From Mixophyes australis (lineage: Eukaryota > Chordata > Amphibia > Anura > Limnodynastidae), in contig JAVHZZ010000002.1 of assembly GCA_036250195.1 (NCBI GenBank), positions 367,724,624 to 367,788,623 on the forward strand: 64,000 bases of DNA. The letters run 5' to 3'. Under the pieces are notes generated by a model. That model saw only the letters and a list, made by a program, of their open reading frames with translations, had not been told where the DNA came from and searched no databases. Below, in pieces: positions 46,145 to 59,030 of this stretch. Each line of letters begins with the position of its first letter. Position 1 is the first letter of the stretch. A program made the translations under genes and the position numbers.

Positions 46145-49100
46145 ACTCTTTGTCTATTTGATATATAGATGGGCGGGCTCGGTTCCCCGAGAACCGGACA
46201 CACCCGAACTTCTCCTATCTGCCTTCTCGGCTCGGTACTCTCCCGCCCGTTCGGAATCTAAATCGAGGCAAAACGTCATCATGACGTAGTCGGATCTCAG
46301 AGCTCGTTTCTCGCGATATTTGAAAAGCAGAAATACCCGCCTACACAGCAATCCATCACCATTTGACAGAGGGAGAGAGCAGGGTTAGGTCACAGGCTGT
46401 ATTAGAGCAGGGACAGAGCAATAATTGTACACCTTATTCTTTGCATTCTTATTTCAATTCTAATCTATTCAATTCTATTATTATTACCAATTCTTTTAGC
46501 ATTTGTTAGAGCAGGAAGAGAGGAGGATAGAGGAGGGTTTGTTTGTTTTTTCAATATTTTGCACTACAAGTGCTTTGGGGTGTCCCATATTCCCTAGTGT
46601 GATACAATATTTTTTATGGCTGCCAAAGTCATATTTAGCAGTATCTATCTATACAATATTTTGCACTACAAGTGCTTTGGGGTGTCCCATATTCCCCAGT
46701 GTGAAACAATAATTTTTCTGGCTGCCAAAAGTCATATTTAGCAGCAGTATTTATACAATATTTCTCACTACAAGTGCTTTGGGGTGTCCCATATTCCCTA
46801 ATGTGAAACAATAATTTTTCTGGCTGTAAAAAGTCATATTTAGCAGCAGTATCTATTGAATATTTTGCAATACAAGTGGTTTGGGCTCATTAAAATGGAT
46901 TCAAAGCAGTCCACATATAAGCATAATCAGCAAGCAGGTGCTGGCACCAGTCCTGTTGGTAGTCTTCCCTGTATGTCATCTGGTAAAGCCTATGTAAAAG
47001 TACATAGTCTTTTTAAATCAGGGAAAAAAAACACACTAAGGGTAGGGTGTCATACACAGACTGACCCCAAACTGGCTTTGTCCATTTCAATTAATATTGT
47101 ACAGTCTATAACGGCTGAATTTTTTAGTATTTTCTACAAGTGCAGGGGGGCCTATAGAGACAGAAACCAAACTGCCTTTGTCCATTTCAATTTATATTGT
47201 ACAGTCTATAACGGCTGAATTTTTTTTGTATTTTCTACAAGTGGAGGGGGGCCTATAGAGACAGAAACCAAACTGCCTTTGTCCATTTCTATTTATATTG
47301 TACAGTCTATTACGGCTGAATTTTTTAGTATTTTCTACAAGTTGAGGTGGGCCTAGAGAGACAGAAACTAAACTGCCTTTGTCCATTCCTTTAGATATTT
47401 AACTATAAGTGTAGGGTGTAATATACACCCAAAGACGATGGCTGCATTGCCAATATGAATTTTCCTAAGGAAAAAGCAGAGGTATTAAACACGTTCTTTT
47501 CTTCAGTATTTACCAGAGAGGAACAAATGGCAGGAGTAATACATAAAAATGGAAATGAAACCATGCCATTAATTAATACTTGGTTGTCAGAGGAAGAAGT
47601 CCAAAGGCGACTGAAGAATATTAAGATAAATAAAGCTCCAGGTCCAGATGGCATACACCCAAGGGTCCTTATGGAGTTAAACTCGGAAATAGCTAGACCG
47701 CTATTCTTAATTTTCAGAGATTCAATCTCATCAGGCTCAGTACCAAGGGATTGGCGAATAGCAGATGTGGTGCCGTTGTTTAAAAAGGGGACGAGATCAC
47801 AACCAGAGAATTATAGACCTGTAAGCCTGACATCAATAGTGGGGAAACTACTGGAAGGTATTTTAAGGGACGGTATTCAGGATTACTTGGTACGCAATAA
47901 AATTATTAGTGGGAATCAACATGGATTTGTGAGGGATAGGTCATGTCAAACTAATCTAATTAGTTTCTACGAGGAAGTTAGTGGGAACTTAGACCAGGGC
48001 AGGACAGTAGATGTGGTCTAATTAGATTTTGCAAAGGCCTTTGATACAGTGCCACACAAGAGGTTGGTTTACAAAATAAGGGAACTGGGTCTAGGAATCA
48101 AAATTTGTACTTGGATCGAAAACTGGTTAGAGAATAGGGAACAGAGAGTTGTGATAAATGGAACATTTTCTAATTGGTCAAAAGTCTTAAGTGGAGTACC
48201 TCAAGGTTCCATGCTGGGACCACTCCTTTTTAATATATTTATTAATGACCTTGGTGATGGTTTAGAGAGTAAAGTTTCTATTTTTGCAGATGACACTAAA
48301 CTCTGTAAGGTAATAAAATCAGAGCAAGATGTAGCTTCTCTACAGAGGGACTTAAAAAAAACTGGAGGATTGGGCGGCCAAATGGAATATGAGGTTTAAC
48401 ACAGATAAATGTAAGGTTATGCATTCAGGGATCAAAAACAAGAACGCAATCTATAAATTAAATGAAATTAATTTAGGAGAATCTATAATGGAAAAGGATT
48501 TGGGAGTGCTCGTAGACAGTAGACTTAGCAATAGTGCTCAATGTCAAGCAGCAGCTGCAAGGGCAAACAAAGTATTGGCATGCATAAAAAGGGGCATAGA
48601 TGCAATGGAAGACAGTGTAATTTTGCCACTGTATAAATCGTTGGTAAGACCTCATCTTGAATATGCAGTACAGTTCTGGGCACCACTCTATAAAAAAGAT
48701 AATTTGGAACTAGAAAGGGTTCAGAGAAGGGCGACAAAATTGATAAAGGGTATGGAGTCATTAAGTTATGAGGAAAGGTTAGCCAGTTTAGGCATGTTTA
48801 CTTTAGAAAAGAGGCGTCTAAGGGGAGATATGATTACTATGTACAAATACATTAGGGGTCAATACGGAGAGCTTTCATGGGAACTTTTTACCCCAAGGAC
48901 CATACACAGGACACGTGGTCATCCCCTAAGGTTAGAGGAGAGGAAATTTCACAACCAGCAAAGGAAGGGGTTCTTTACAGTAAGGGCAGTCAAAATATGG
49001 AATTCATTGCCAGGGAAGGTTGTGATGGCAGATTCAATAGATATGTTTAAGAAAGGGTTAGACAAATTTTTAGCGGAAAGGTGTATCCAGGGATACGACC

Positions 49101-49650
49101 GTTAATTTAAAATAAAGGATAGTAGTGTATATAGGGTAAAAATAGGACTGCAATATTGAGTCTGGGAGGATTTTCAAAATTGAAACAGATTGGCGGTTGC
49201 TTACTCTGGATTAATTTCAAATATAAGTGCAGGATCGCAGGAGATCCAAAATAGGTTGAACTTGATGGACTGGTGTCTTTTTTCAACCTCATCAACTATG
49301 TATGTTACTATGTTACTATGTAATAGATGGAGAGGAAAACAATTTGGTTTGTGTGTAGAATTAATGACGGCCTACCAGGAATTAAACTGGTTTTTTTTCA
49401 TAATTATATAGCTTTACAATTACATTACTTATCCAAGAACCAGGTGGAGCACTAAATTTGGATATTTTATGCCCAAAACATTGATTTTTAAACAAAATTG
49501 CAAAAAAAAAAACCAAACAAAACCAAAACCAAAACACACAAGGGCGGTTTGGCAAAATCAAAACCAAAACCAAAACATGACGGTAATCCAGATCCAAAAC
49601 CAAAACCAAAACACGAGGGTCATTGAGCATCTATAATTTGATAATACCTA
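46145..49650 (+). mobile_element. Unclassified element ending in TTTTGG repeats, split by a LINE
   Basis: A GC-rich left end (GGGCGGGCTCGGTTCC near 46173) leads to two short tandem arrays: about 102-bp units at 46555-46960 (CTACAAGTGCTTTGGGGTG) and about 100-bp units at 47100-47400 (CGGCTGAATTTTTTAG). After the LINE at 47458-49320 it continues to a (CCAAAA)n-rich right end (49510-49620). The same sequence in opposite orientation runs from 63428 off the right edge, there without the LINE. Superfamily unknown. Confidence 0.6.
47458..49320 (+). pseudogene. CR1/L2-like LINE, 5'-truncated ORF2
   Basis: The frame 47455-48021 starts mid-RT (INKAPGPDGIHPRVL, PENYRPVSLTSIVGKLLE) and meets one TAA at 48019, where the frame otherwise runs on into DFAKAFDTVPHKRL. 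48049-48399 has GVPQGSMLGPLLFNIFINDL and the active-site FADDTKLC. A frameshift at the A run near 48352 leads into 48389-49105 (LVRPHLEYAVQFWAPLY, VQRRATKLIKGM, WNSLPGKVV), ending in a normal stop. The 3' tail has TATGTTAC repeats. It is relatively young, with only two visible lesions. Confidence 0.9.
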
Positions 49651-49722
49651 GTCTTATTATATTAATATTCTTGATCCAAATTGGAAAGTGGTGTGGAGTA
49701 TGCTGATGTTATATAAATAAAT

Positions 49723-49753
<31 letters not shown>

Positions 49754-49817
49754 GCGTGAAATTAATAATTCAGAACCCATTGCTGGTCAGCTTTACGTTC
49801 CATGGCATGGACCCATT

Positions 49818-50690
49818 TAGAAACAGTGGGACATGGCTGAGAGAAGCTATTTAAATCAATGTGTTTTGTTTATGTTATCTACCAGGGGGCTGGTAGATAA
49901 GAGCCTGGATTCATTGTAGCACCTTGTATCATTTATGGGAGGTCACAAACGTGAAAGCCTATGAAAATATCTCTTTAAAAAATATGAAATCTAACACATG
50001 TCTGGGAGGCCCCAGACATGCCGACTGCAGAGACAGGGTTTTATGTTAATGACAAATTCAAGCTGAATAGAATCACATGAAAATATCATCTCATTTTCTC
50101 CAATATTATACTTACCAGAGGCATGTGTGTTATGCAGATGAAGGAGAACTTATGACATGTTGTGTGGAGGTAAAATCATGTTTGTAAGTCATACTGGCAT
50201 TGTGTAAGCATTGTGGATGTATTTTCCATATTAAATTACACTTAATAAGTTCAAGTCTCTGTGTTCTTACGAATTCACGCAACAGTTTGCTCAAGACGCT
50301 ACATAATTGAAACAACGAGAACATTTGTGGTTTATGTTAACTCTGATTAAAGTAAATTGTGCTAGATTAATTCTAGGGAGAACTGAAGGCTTCCTAAATA
50401 AGAGTGTCAGCTCTTCATAAAAAAAACTTGCTGATTCATAGTTGATATCGCAAAGCTAGTGTGTGGCATTGATAGGGAAGGATTTAATCATTTTAGACAG
50501 ACCAGGTGGTTGTTTTTGGTTAACCCTGTGTCACACATGCGTCACGCAGGCTCAGGTGAGTGCTGTTCATGAAACTATAATATCTTCGTTTTATATTCAC
50601 TGTCACTGGGTTTAACAGAAATATTTTCTGGTGCCTTCTCTGTCTTAATCTTATCTTGTTCATACAGCGAAGACTCAAAAAAATGTATAT
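49818..50690. repeat. 0.87-kb repeated segment, copy 2 (MITE-free)
   Basis: Nearly the same as 34428-35715 without the MITE. It starts TAGAAACAGTGGGACATGG and ends at the (ATT)n tail of the LINE at 50691. Confidence 0.75.
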
Positions 50691-51745
50691 ATATTATTAT
50701 TATTATTATTATTATTATCTTAGACTTATAAGGCGCCACAAAGGGTCCGCAGCGCCTACATTACATATAGAGAAAACAGACAACCAAGACACAACATGAT
50801 AGAAAAATATATACAAACCCAGGAGACAGGGTAAAACAAATCAGATTATTTCTGGGACAGATAGTGAAACGGAAGGTAGAAATCAGCAAGAAGAAGGCCG
50901 AAGCTTAAGAAAACAGGGCCAGCGAAGCAGGCCAAGAGGTACAGAGGGTGATGGAAAAGTAGAAGGAACACACAAGGAATTAGTGCAGCTATATAAATAA
51001 ATGATGATGATGATGATGATGATGACAAGGAAAGAGAGCCCTGCTCATGAGAGCTTACATCCTAAAGGAAAGGGGGAGACACAAATAGAGTGGTACTAAC
51101 TGGGGGAGAGAGCCAGGACAAGGAAGGTATGAGGAGGACTGATAGACTTGAATAAAGTCTGATGGAACATGGAAGATTGTGTCACAGCAGGGGAGCAGCC
51201 CGGGCAAAGTCCTGAAGACGAGAGTGAGAGGAGGTGATCAGTGAAATAGTGAGGCGCGGTCACAGTCAGAGCGGAGGGGGCGGGTAGGAGTGTAGGTAGA
51301 GATTGGAGATGTAGGGAGTGGAAGATTGACTAAGAGCTTTAAAGGTGAGGGTGATGTGTTTAAATTCAATTCTGTAGGGTATGGGGAGCCAATGTAGTGA
51401 CTGTTGGAGGGAAACTGCAGAGACAGAGCGGCGGGAGAGAAAAATGAGGCGGGCAGCAGCATTGAGGATAGACTTAAGAGGGTCAAGGCGAGAATCAGGT
51501 AGGCCAGAGAGAAGGAGGTTACAGTAGTCAAGGCGAGAGATAACAAGCGAGTGAACAAGGGTTTTCGTAGCTTCCATGGTGAGAAAGGGACGTATCATAG
51601 ATATATTCCGAAGGTGGTAGTAGCAGGATTTTGAGAGGGACAGAATGTGAGGCTTGAATGAGAGGGAGGAATCAAGGATGACGCCAAGGCATCGGACTTG
51701 GTGGACAGAAACGAGGGTAGTGTTATTAACAGAAATAGAGAGGGG
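50691..51745 (-). pseudogene. LINE 3' RT fragment (L2/Rex-like), copy 2
   Basis: The minus-strand frame 51598-51266 has TLVHSLVISRLDYCNLLLSG, ILNAAARLIFLSRRS and LHWLPIPYRIEFKH. A 3' UTR runs to an (ATT)n tail at about 50693-50720. A TATATAAATAAATGATGATG tract at 50990-51025 resembles the SINE tail. The fragment stops at a TA microsatellite at 51746. Confidence 0.8.
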
Positions 51746-51827
51746 GGTATATATATATATATCTATATATCTATATATATATCTATATATCTATATATAT
51801 ATATATCTATATATATATTTATATATA

Positions 51828-51862
<35 letters not shown>
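51746..51862. repeat. TA/TATC microsatellite
   Basis: (TA)n with TATC interruptions between the LINE fragment and the 5' LTR. Confidence 0.9.
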
Positions 51863-51865
<3 letters not shown>

Positions 51866-52361
51866 GACAAAAGGAGGCATTTAGCTGGCAATATGCAGAG
51901 AAAGCAGGGAAGTAGAGTAAAACATTGACACAGTTATGTACCTAGGTGGAGATTAAACCAGGTAAAAACATATGTGTAGTAAAAGGTGGTTTACTTACAA
52001 GATTTAAAAAGCTGCTTCCTCTCAGCAAACAGACAGGGTGTATCTGAAAGTCCAAACAGAGCCAGGGATGGGCGTGTCCTTTTTAAAGAGAAGGTGGGTG
52101 TGTCACCTGTCCATCAAGCTAGGCCTGTGGGAGGAGTGTCAGGTATAAAACCCTGCTTGTTTTATTGTTCAGGGAGATCAACGCTGGGATAGCTGGCTGA
52201 TCTTGACAGAGAGCTGGACTATGTATAGTAAGCGTTTAGGGTCTCCATAATTGCTGTGCAAGTATATGGTGTCAAAACATTATTACCATCCTGACAATAA
52301 AGAACCATAAAAAGGAAGAAGTTGTACGCGTGTGCTTCTGCAGTAGCGGGCTCTTGCCACA
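51863..52361 (+). mobile_element. 5' LTR of the Gmr1-like retrotransposon
   Basis: 499 bp, TGTGACAAAAGG..TTGCCACA. It differs from the 3' LTR at six positions that I count (about 98.8% identical), so insertion was fairly recent. TATAAAAC (52143-52150) is a likely promoter and AATAAAG (52295-52301) a likely polyadenylation signal. The left flank is TA microsatellite, and no clear target duplication with 60115 is visible. Confidence 0.92.
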
Positions 52362-52363
52362 AG

Positions 52364-52380
52364 TGGTGTCAGGAGTGGGA
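52364..52380 (+). other. Primer-binding site, tRNA-Leu type
   Basis: TGGTGTCAGGAGTGGGA, 2 bp after the LTR, is complementary to CCA plus the 3' acceptor and T-arm of a vertebrate tRNA-Leu, as I recall that tRNA. Confidence 0.65.
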
Positions 52381-52427
52381 GGCTCCGGGAAGCAAGTTTC
52401 CGCTACCCAACCCGCGCAGACGTCAAC

Positions 52428-53825
52428 ATGGAGCAAGTACTGAGAACCCTCGTGAATGTGGCCGCTGTGCAGCAACAGCAGCAAGCTCAGATGCTACGAG
52501 TCGTCGAGGCACATGTGGAAAACACAAGGCTCTTAAGAGAAGAGTTAAGCCAGGTGAGGCATGACAGGAATGAACCACCTGGTCCTGTTCTCCAGAAAAT
52601 GTCACCAGCTGATGACGTAGAAGCATATCTGGTGTCTTTCGAGAGACTTGCAAAAAGGGCAAAATGGCCTCCTAAAGATTGGGCTGAGAGCCTGGCGCCA
52701 TATCTGACTGGTGAAGCTCAGCGAGCTTATATGGATCTAGATGAGAAACGGGCCTCTGATTATCTGTTTCTAAAGTCTGAGATATTGGCTCGCATTGGAG
52801 TTTTCGGGCCAGGCCGAGCCCAGCGCTATCACCAATGGCGCTATGATAAAGAAAAACCAGTCAGAGCACAAGTGGCTGAGCTTTCTAAAATTTTAAAGAA
52901 ATGGCTGCAGCCTGAGGAGAATTCGCCTTCTCGGATTATTGAAGTTCTGGCGATAGATCACTGCATCCGGGGGCTGAACCGCGATTTGCAAAGGTGGGTT
53001 CTACAATCAGACCCACAAACTTATGAAGAGCTTGCCACCATGGTAGAAAGGTTTTGTGCGCTACAGCAAATGACTAAAGAACCTGCATTTGTGCCAAAGC
53101 CGCTGCCACGCCAAAAGCCAGGTTTGACAAACCTTGTCACAGGGCCCAATGGCAAAACTGCCACGGACAGAGGGCCAGGTGCAAAGCTGTCTAATCTGAA
53201 GTGTTTTGAATGTGGTGAGCTAGGACACTTTAAGGCAGAGTGTCCTAAACTACCAGAACCCATGGACTGTTCCGTGGCACATATTGGGCCTGCATTTCCA
53301 AGCTGTTTTACCATGAGTCCCACATCAGGAAGTCCTTGTTTGTTTTGGGTGACTGTGCTAATCAACCAAAACCTTGTTCTGGCCTTCGTTGACTCAGGGA
53401 GTGAACTCTCATTGGTTTCTAGCTCTGCCTTACCCGAAACCATAACTTCTCGTTTGCCCAAAGTGAAGGTTCTTTGCGTACATGGCACCACAGAGGAGTA
53501 TGAAAGAACAATACTACCAGTCACACTCAAAGACAAAACTGTTATGGTGGTAGCTGCCATAGCACCTAAACTCCCATATCCACTCATTTTGGGGCGAGAC
53601 TTCCCACTGTTTAATGATGTCCTCGGTGAGCGGATCCGGCTGGACATGCCGGCAACTGATGCAACGGTCGGAAGCCCGGTCTTAAAGGAACCGCCTAAGA
53701 ATCCACAGCATCTGGACATCAATCTTTTTGAACCACCAAACCGGAATGCCATCCTGGGAGTCCCAGCAGGAGTTCCACAAAAGCATCCACCTGTGGGAAA
53801 ACATGGACAGTCCAAACTAGCATAG
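52428..53825 (+). CDS. Gag-protease region of the Gmr1-like element
   Basis: 465 codons from ATG (context CAACATGG). The N-terminus is Gln-rich and helical. A capsid-like region follows, then a CCHC zinc knuckle CFECGELGHFKAEC (residues 259-272) for RNA binding, then an aspartic protease with LAFVDSGSELSLVSS (DSG at 322-324) and ILGRDFPLF further on. It ends at a TAG. The same frame continues into pol, so the TAG is either the natural gag-pol boundary or a lesion; sequence alone does not decide. Confidence 0.85.
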   Translation: MEQVLRTLVNVAAVQQQQQAQMLRVVEAHVENTRLLREELSQVRHDRNEPPGPVLQKMSPADDVEAYLVSFERLAKRAKWPPKDWAESLAPYLTGEAQRAYMDLDEKRASDYLFLKSEILARIGVFGPGRAQRYHQWRYDKEKPVRAQVAELSKILKKWLQPEENSPSRIIEVLAIDHCIRGLNRDLQRWVLQSDPQTYEELATMVERFCALQQMTKEPAFVPKPLPRQKPGLTNLVTGPNGKTATDRGPGAKLSNLKCFECGELGHFKAECPKLPEPMDCSVAHIGPAFPSCFTMSPTSGSPCLFWVTVLINQNLVLAFVDSGSELSLVSSSALPETITSRLPKVKVLCVHGTTEEYERTILPVTLKDKTVMVVAAIAPKLPYPLILGRDFPLFNDVLGERIRLDMPATDATVGSPVLKEPPKNPQHLDINLFEPPNRNAILGVPAGVPQKHPPVGKHGQSKLA

Positions 53826-56632
53826 GTCGGTGATGTCGCAGATGAGCCCACCCCTCCTGTCAGTGAGGATACGGACTGGTCCGCAATACCAATTTTGTTT
53901 CCTCTGCAGGACTTTGCTCGAGACCAACTTAATGATGCCACTTTGGAACATGCCTTTAAAAGTGTGACTGAGGTAAATGGGGTAGCGAAAGCCGCCCAGC
54001 CTGCAGAAGGTATACCATATTTTATTGTTAAAAATAATTTCTTGTATAGAGTTGCTACTGTACAGGGGGAAAAAGTAGAACAATTAATGGTTCCTCAGGT
54101 CCATGTACCCCTAGTCTTAAAAGCAGCACATACACATGTCTGTGGAAGACACCTAGGGGAGGATAAAACACGGGAACGAGTTCTGCTTAGGTTTTACTGG
54201 CCCGGTGTACACATGGCAGTGAAAAAGTATTGCCGGTCCTGTCCCATTTGTCAGAGAACCTGTCCCAAACCCATGTACAGGGCACCTCTCATTCCAATTC
54301 CAATAGTACAAGTTCCCTTTGAACGGATAGCTATGGACCTTGTGGGGCCACTGGAAAAATCAGCACGTGGGCACCAATATATACTAGTGGTGCTTGACTA
54401 TGCAACCAGGTATCCAGAGGCAATTCCCCTGTGAAACATAAAATCCAGCACCATAGCTAAAGAACTTGTATTGATGTTTACACGCTTGGGAATACCCAAA
54501 GAAATTCTCACAGACCAGGGTACTCCATTCATGTCTAAACTGATGAAGGACATGTGCCAGTTGCTAGGGATTACGGCGCTTCACACCTCTGTATACCATC
54601 CACAAACAGATGGCTTGGTGGAACGCTTTAACCGCACATTAAAGCACATGCTCAGGAAAGCAGTGGCTCAAGAGAAAAAGGATTGGGACACTCTTATTCC
54701 CTATTTGATGTTTGCCATCCGTGAGGTATCTCAAGCTTCAACAGAGTTTAGTCCCTTTGAGTTATTGTTTGGGAGACAGCCCAGGGGTATCTTAGATATG
54801 TTAAAAAAAGGCTGGGAGCAGCAAGGTCCCAGGGAGCCAAATCTGGTACAATTTGTGTCCCAAATGTATGAGAGGCTAGGAAAGATAGGGCCCATTGTGC
54901 ATCAACATGTAAAAGAGGCTCAGGAACGACAGAAGAAAAGTTATGACAAAAGTGCTGTTGTTCGATCTTTCAAGCCTGGGGACAAGGTCCTAGTCCTGGT
55001 TCCTACCCAGGAAAGCAAACTTTTCGCCCATTGGCAGGGTCCATATGAAGTTCTAGAGGCTGTCGGTCCTGTCATTTACAGAGTCCGCCAGTTAGGTAGG
55101 AGAAGGGAGGAGCAAATATATCATGTGAACCTCCTTAAACCCTGGCATGATGAGGAAACTTCTCCTCAGGTAGTGAGTACTACCATTGAAAAGTCTGAAG
55201 TGCCCATAGAGCCAGCCTTGTCCATTCAGCAGAGACAACAGACTGAAGAAATGATTCGCCAGAACAGGGATGTCTTCTCTTCCATTCCTGGGCGCACTAC
55301 CTTAATCGAACACGACATTGTCACTGCGCCAAGAGTCATTGTAAAGCAGAAGCCGTATCGTATTCCAGAAGCCAGACGGGTGGACATGAGAAAGGAGGTC
55401 GAGAAGATGCTCCAGTTAGATGTAATTGAAGAGTCCACGAGTGAATGGAATAGTCCCATTGTGCTTGTCCCGAAACCCAATGGGACAATTAGGTTCTGCA
55501 ATGACTTTAGGCGCCTAAACAGTATGTCGCAGTTTGATGCCTATCCGATGCCACGTGTGGATGAACTAGTGGAAAATCTTGCTGGTAGCAATTATTTGAC
55601 AACCCTTGATCTAAAAAAGGGTTATTGGCAAGTTCCCCTGACTTCCACGGCCAAGCCAAAGACTGCATTTTCCACCCCTGATGGTCTCTATCAATATAAA
55701 GTCCTACTCTTTGGGTTGCATGGGGCACCTGCCACCTTCCAAAGGGCCATGAATAAATTGCTACGACCTCACACAGCTTACTTGGACGACATAGTGATTT
55801 ATACCCCAGACTAAGGATCACATTTAGCCAAAGTTGAGGCGGTCTTAGCTTCATTAAGGTCAGCAGGGTTAACAGCTAACCCAGAGTAATGTGCCATAGC
55901 CATGAGAGAAGCCAAATATTTGGGGTACATTGTTGGTCGAGGGCATGTAAAACCCCAGCTAGACAAAGTGGAGGCAGTCAAAAATTGGGCAAGACCAGAA
56001 AAAAAGTCGCAGTTAAGAGCCTTTCTAGGCTTAGTAGGTTACTACAGGCGGTTTATAAGCCACTTCGCCACTAGAGCTGCTCCACTTACGGACATGTTAA
56101 AAAAAAGTTGTCCAGATAGATTAACCTGGTTTGACTCTGAAGAAACCGCCTGGTCTGATCTTCGGTTAGCTCTTTGTTCCTCTCCAGTTCTACAAGCACC
56201 GTAATTTTACCCGCAGGTTCTTCCTACAAACTGATGCTTCTGGTGTTGGCTTAGGTGCAGTCTTGTCACAGGAGAAGAATGGAGTAGAAAATCCTGTCCT
56301 GTACCTAAGTCGTAAGTTGCTTCCAAGGGAACAAAAATATGCCACCGTGGAGAAAGAATGTCTCGCCATAAAATGGGCTACAGAAGCTCTGCGCTATTAT
56401 CTTCTAGGCAGAGAGTTCACCCTAATAACAGACCATGCACCATTAAGATGGATGCAGAACAACCGGGAGGTAAATGCCAAGGTAACCCGCTGGTTCTTGG
56501 CACTACAACCTTTCAAGTTCTCAGTAGAACATAGACCTGGGATTCTACACAAAAATGCTTATGTGTTGTCACGGAAATATGCGCTCCTCGCGAAGTCCGC
56601 GTCCCCCTACTTGGAGACGCTAGGGGGAGGGA
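53826..56632 (+). pseudogene. Pol of the Gmr1-like element: integrase, then RT, then RNase H
   Basis: Integrase comes first. The zinc-binding His pair is near 54127-54152 and the Cys pair in CRSCPIC near 54231. Core acidic residues lie in AMDLVGP (about 54330), TDQGTPF (about 54508) and LVERFNRT (about 54615). A GPYEVLE module is near 55041. RT follows, with LTTLDLKKGYWQ (about 55598) and YLDDIVIY (about 55779). RNase H (LQTDASG, EKECLAIK, ITDHAPL) is at about 56225-56500. In-frame stops at 54432 and 55812, another near 55888, and a frameshift near 56203 inactivate it. Ordinary Ty3/gypsy elements have integrase last; integrase before RT in a gypsy-like pol is the hallmark of the Gmr1 group. 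Confidence 0.88.
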
Positions 56633-56634
56633 TA

Positions 56635-56915
56635 TGTAACAAAAGGAGGCATTTTGCTGGCAATATGCAGAGAAAGCAGGGAAGTAGAGTAAAACATTGG
56701 CACAGTTATGTACCTAGGTGGAGATTAAACCAGGTAAAAACATATGTGTAGTAAAAGGTGGTTTACTTACAAGATTTAAAAAGCTGCTTCCTCTCACCAA
56801 ACAGACAGGGTGTATCTGAAAGTCTAAACAGAGCCAGGGATGGGCGTGTCCTTTTTAAAGAGAAGGTGGGTGTGTCACCTGTCCATCAAGCTAGGCCTGT
56901 GGGAGGAGTGTCAGG
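56635..56915 (+). mobile_element. 3' LTR, first part
   Basis: It starts TGTAACAAAAGG right after a purine-rich tract TAGGGGGAGGGATA (polypurine tract). It is interrupted at 56915 by hAT-7 and resumes at 59897. The parts (281 + 218 bp) sum to exactly 499 bp. Confidence 0.92.
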
Positions 56916-58884
56916 CAGGGCCGGACTGGGACTAAAAATCAGCCCTGGCATTTAAAGTACACAGGCCCACCTGCTATGGGCTCCATGCACAATATTGCTG
57001 CGTGCTGATGTGGTGTTGCTGGTCCAGTGCAATATAAAGCCTCAGCACAAACGTATTTATCACAAATTGTCTTCTGCCCACCCTGATCAATTCCCTTTTT
57101 GTGCAATGCACCTGGAGCACTGGGAAAATGCACAAAACCACAATGGTTTTTTTTTTGTTTTTAAAAAAAATTATATATAGTTAAAATACAATGTATAGTG
57201 TGTCCATGCTACTTCCCACTGCACCACATAAGACAGTAATTTTTTGAGATGCAATGACAATAGCAATTTTTAAATCATAACATACTATAAGTAAGCCACA
57301 GCATCAAACCAAAAATAACAAGTATTTTATATAACAACTAAAATTAACATGTAAAACATAAATATTGCATAGAATTGAAATAAAAGACCTAATTACTGAA
57401 ATTTAAGCAAACCATAAGTCAGCAGACCCTCCAACATGACCCCTTCCACCAGGTACAAGAGGCTCTGCCCCTGGACTTCCCACACCGTTTATGACTGCTG
57501 TCACCTTTGCTGTAACTTTTATTAGGTATATCTAATATATACTGAAATATATACTGAAATTACCTTCAAGTATTAAAATAATAATTTGGAAATCAGACGG
57601 TATAAATAAGCTTAAGCAATATCTAAAAGATACAACATTATACTGAATTATATAACGGTATAGTTATTGATTCTAATCTCTCCAGTGTGGACAAGGAGTG
57701 ATATAAATGTTGCATCCTTTACATATTGTTTAAGCCATCTCCAAATAAATCACTTTGGATCATTTTAATGCTTTAAGGTAATTTCCGTCTATGTTAAATA
57801 TACCTAATGAAAGTTACATTTTACATTTACTGTTTGTTTATGAGTCTATAAAATATAACCAACGAGCAAATTCTGGTGCTGAGCTTGCTTCTTACCAGTT
57901 GGAAAATTAAGTTGCATCTGTAATAGAGGACCTTACTATATGTCCCAACTCAAGACAGAAAAACTAAAAAATACAGCGCTGCAAAAAACTGGTGCAAATA
58001 ATTAAATTTGATTAAATTCACTAAGGCAGAATAAGTGAATGGAATTGTTCTCTGCAAAAATTAAACATATAGGGTTTGAGTCATTAAGGAGAGTAAGGCA
58101 AAAAAAAGGGTTAAGGGTGATTAAGTGTTCTGCCTGCCCTAGTAGAATACACTGGTTGCGCCCCCCCCCCCCCCCCCAATGTATTAGAAATACTCATCAA
58201 TATTAATATTCAGATGTATTCTCCAGCATTCAAGTTTAGACAGATTGCGCCGTTGTCTCTTACCTGTCCTTGCTCTTCTCTCTTGCTTGTTCTTGCAGCT
58301 TTGTTGTCTTTTTGATGGATTTTGGAAAGTTGGAGTCCTGTATTGAACATTGTATCATATTTTATTATAATGCAAAATGTTAATAAACCCTGAAGGATTA
58401 GGCCATTTAGTTCAAACAAAACACTCCATTATGGCCAAATAAAACTACCCCATTGTACAGGCATATAAAGGCAATAACTGAACATTTGCTGTCAAATATT
58501 AACCTCTACCAGCCCCATCTCAGAAGTATTTAGTATTCTAGTGATCGCTAAGGCCACAGAGAGCTTTCATGTACCCACCATACAATAAAGAGATCATGCC
58601 CCCCAAAGCTGCTCTAATTATTAAATACACCCAAGATATTTTATTACCCCTGCACAAATAATCTCCAGTGCTATTAAAAGAGTAAACCAGCATAAAAAAG
58701 TAATAAAAAATTAATTTAATAAACTCATCTATACACAAAAATAAATTGTGTACTTCCAAACAAGTTAATACTTCCCGCTGCAGCTGTTAAAAGGGACTAT
58801 TGCTCTTCTTCTAACTAAACCACACATCTAAACACAAAACACAAGAACAGCGCTGTAGGCAGTAAAGTGTATAGAAATGTACAT

Positions 58885-58887
<3 letters not shown>

Positions 58888-58974
<87 letters not shown>

Positions 58975-58975
58975 A

Positions 58976-59027
<52 letters not shown>

Positions 59028-59030
59028 TAT
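58888..59030. repeat. TA-rich palindromic microsatellite in hAT-7
   Basis: (TA)n runs broken by CACACA and by TTCAATTATGTACATATA. The latter is the inverse of the TATGTACATAATTGAATATA-like start, so the tract can fold on itself. Confidence 0.8.
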
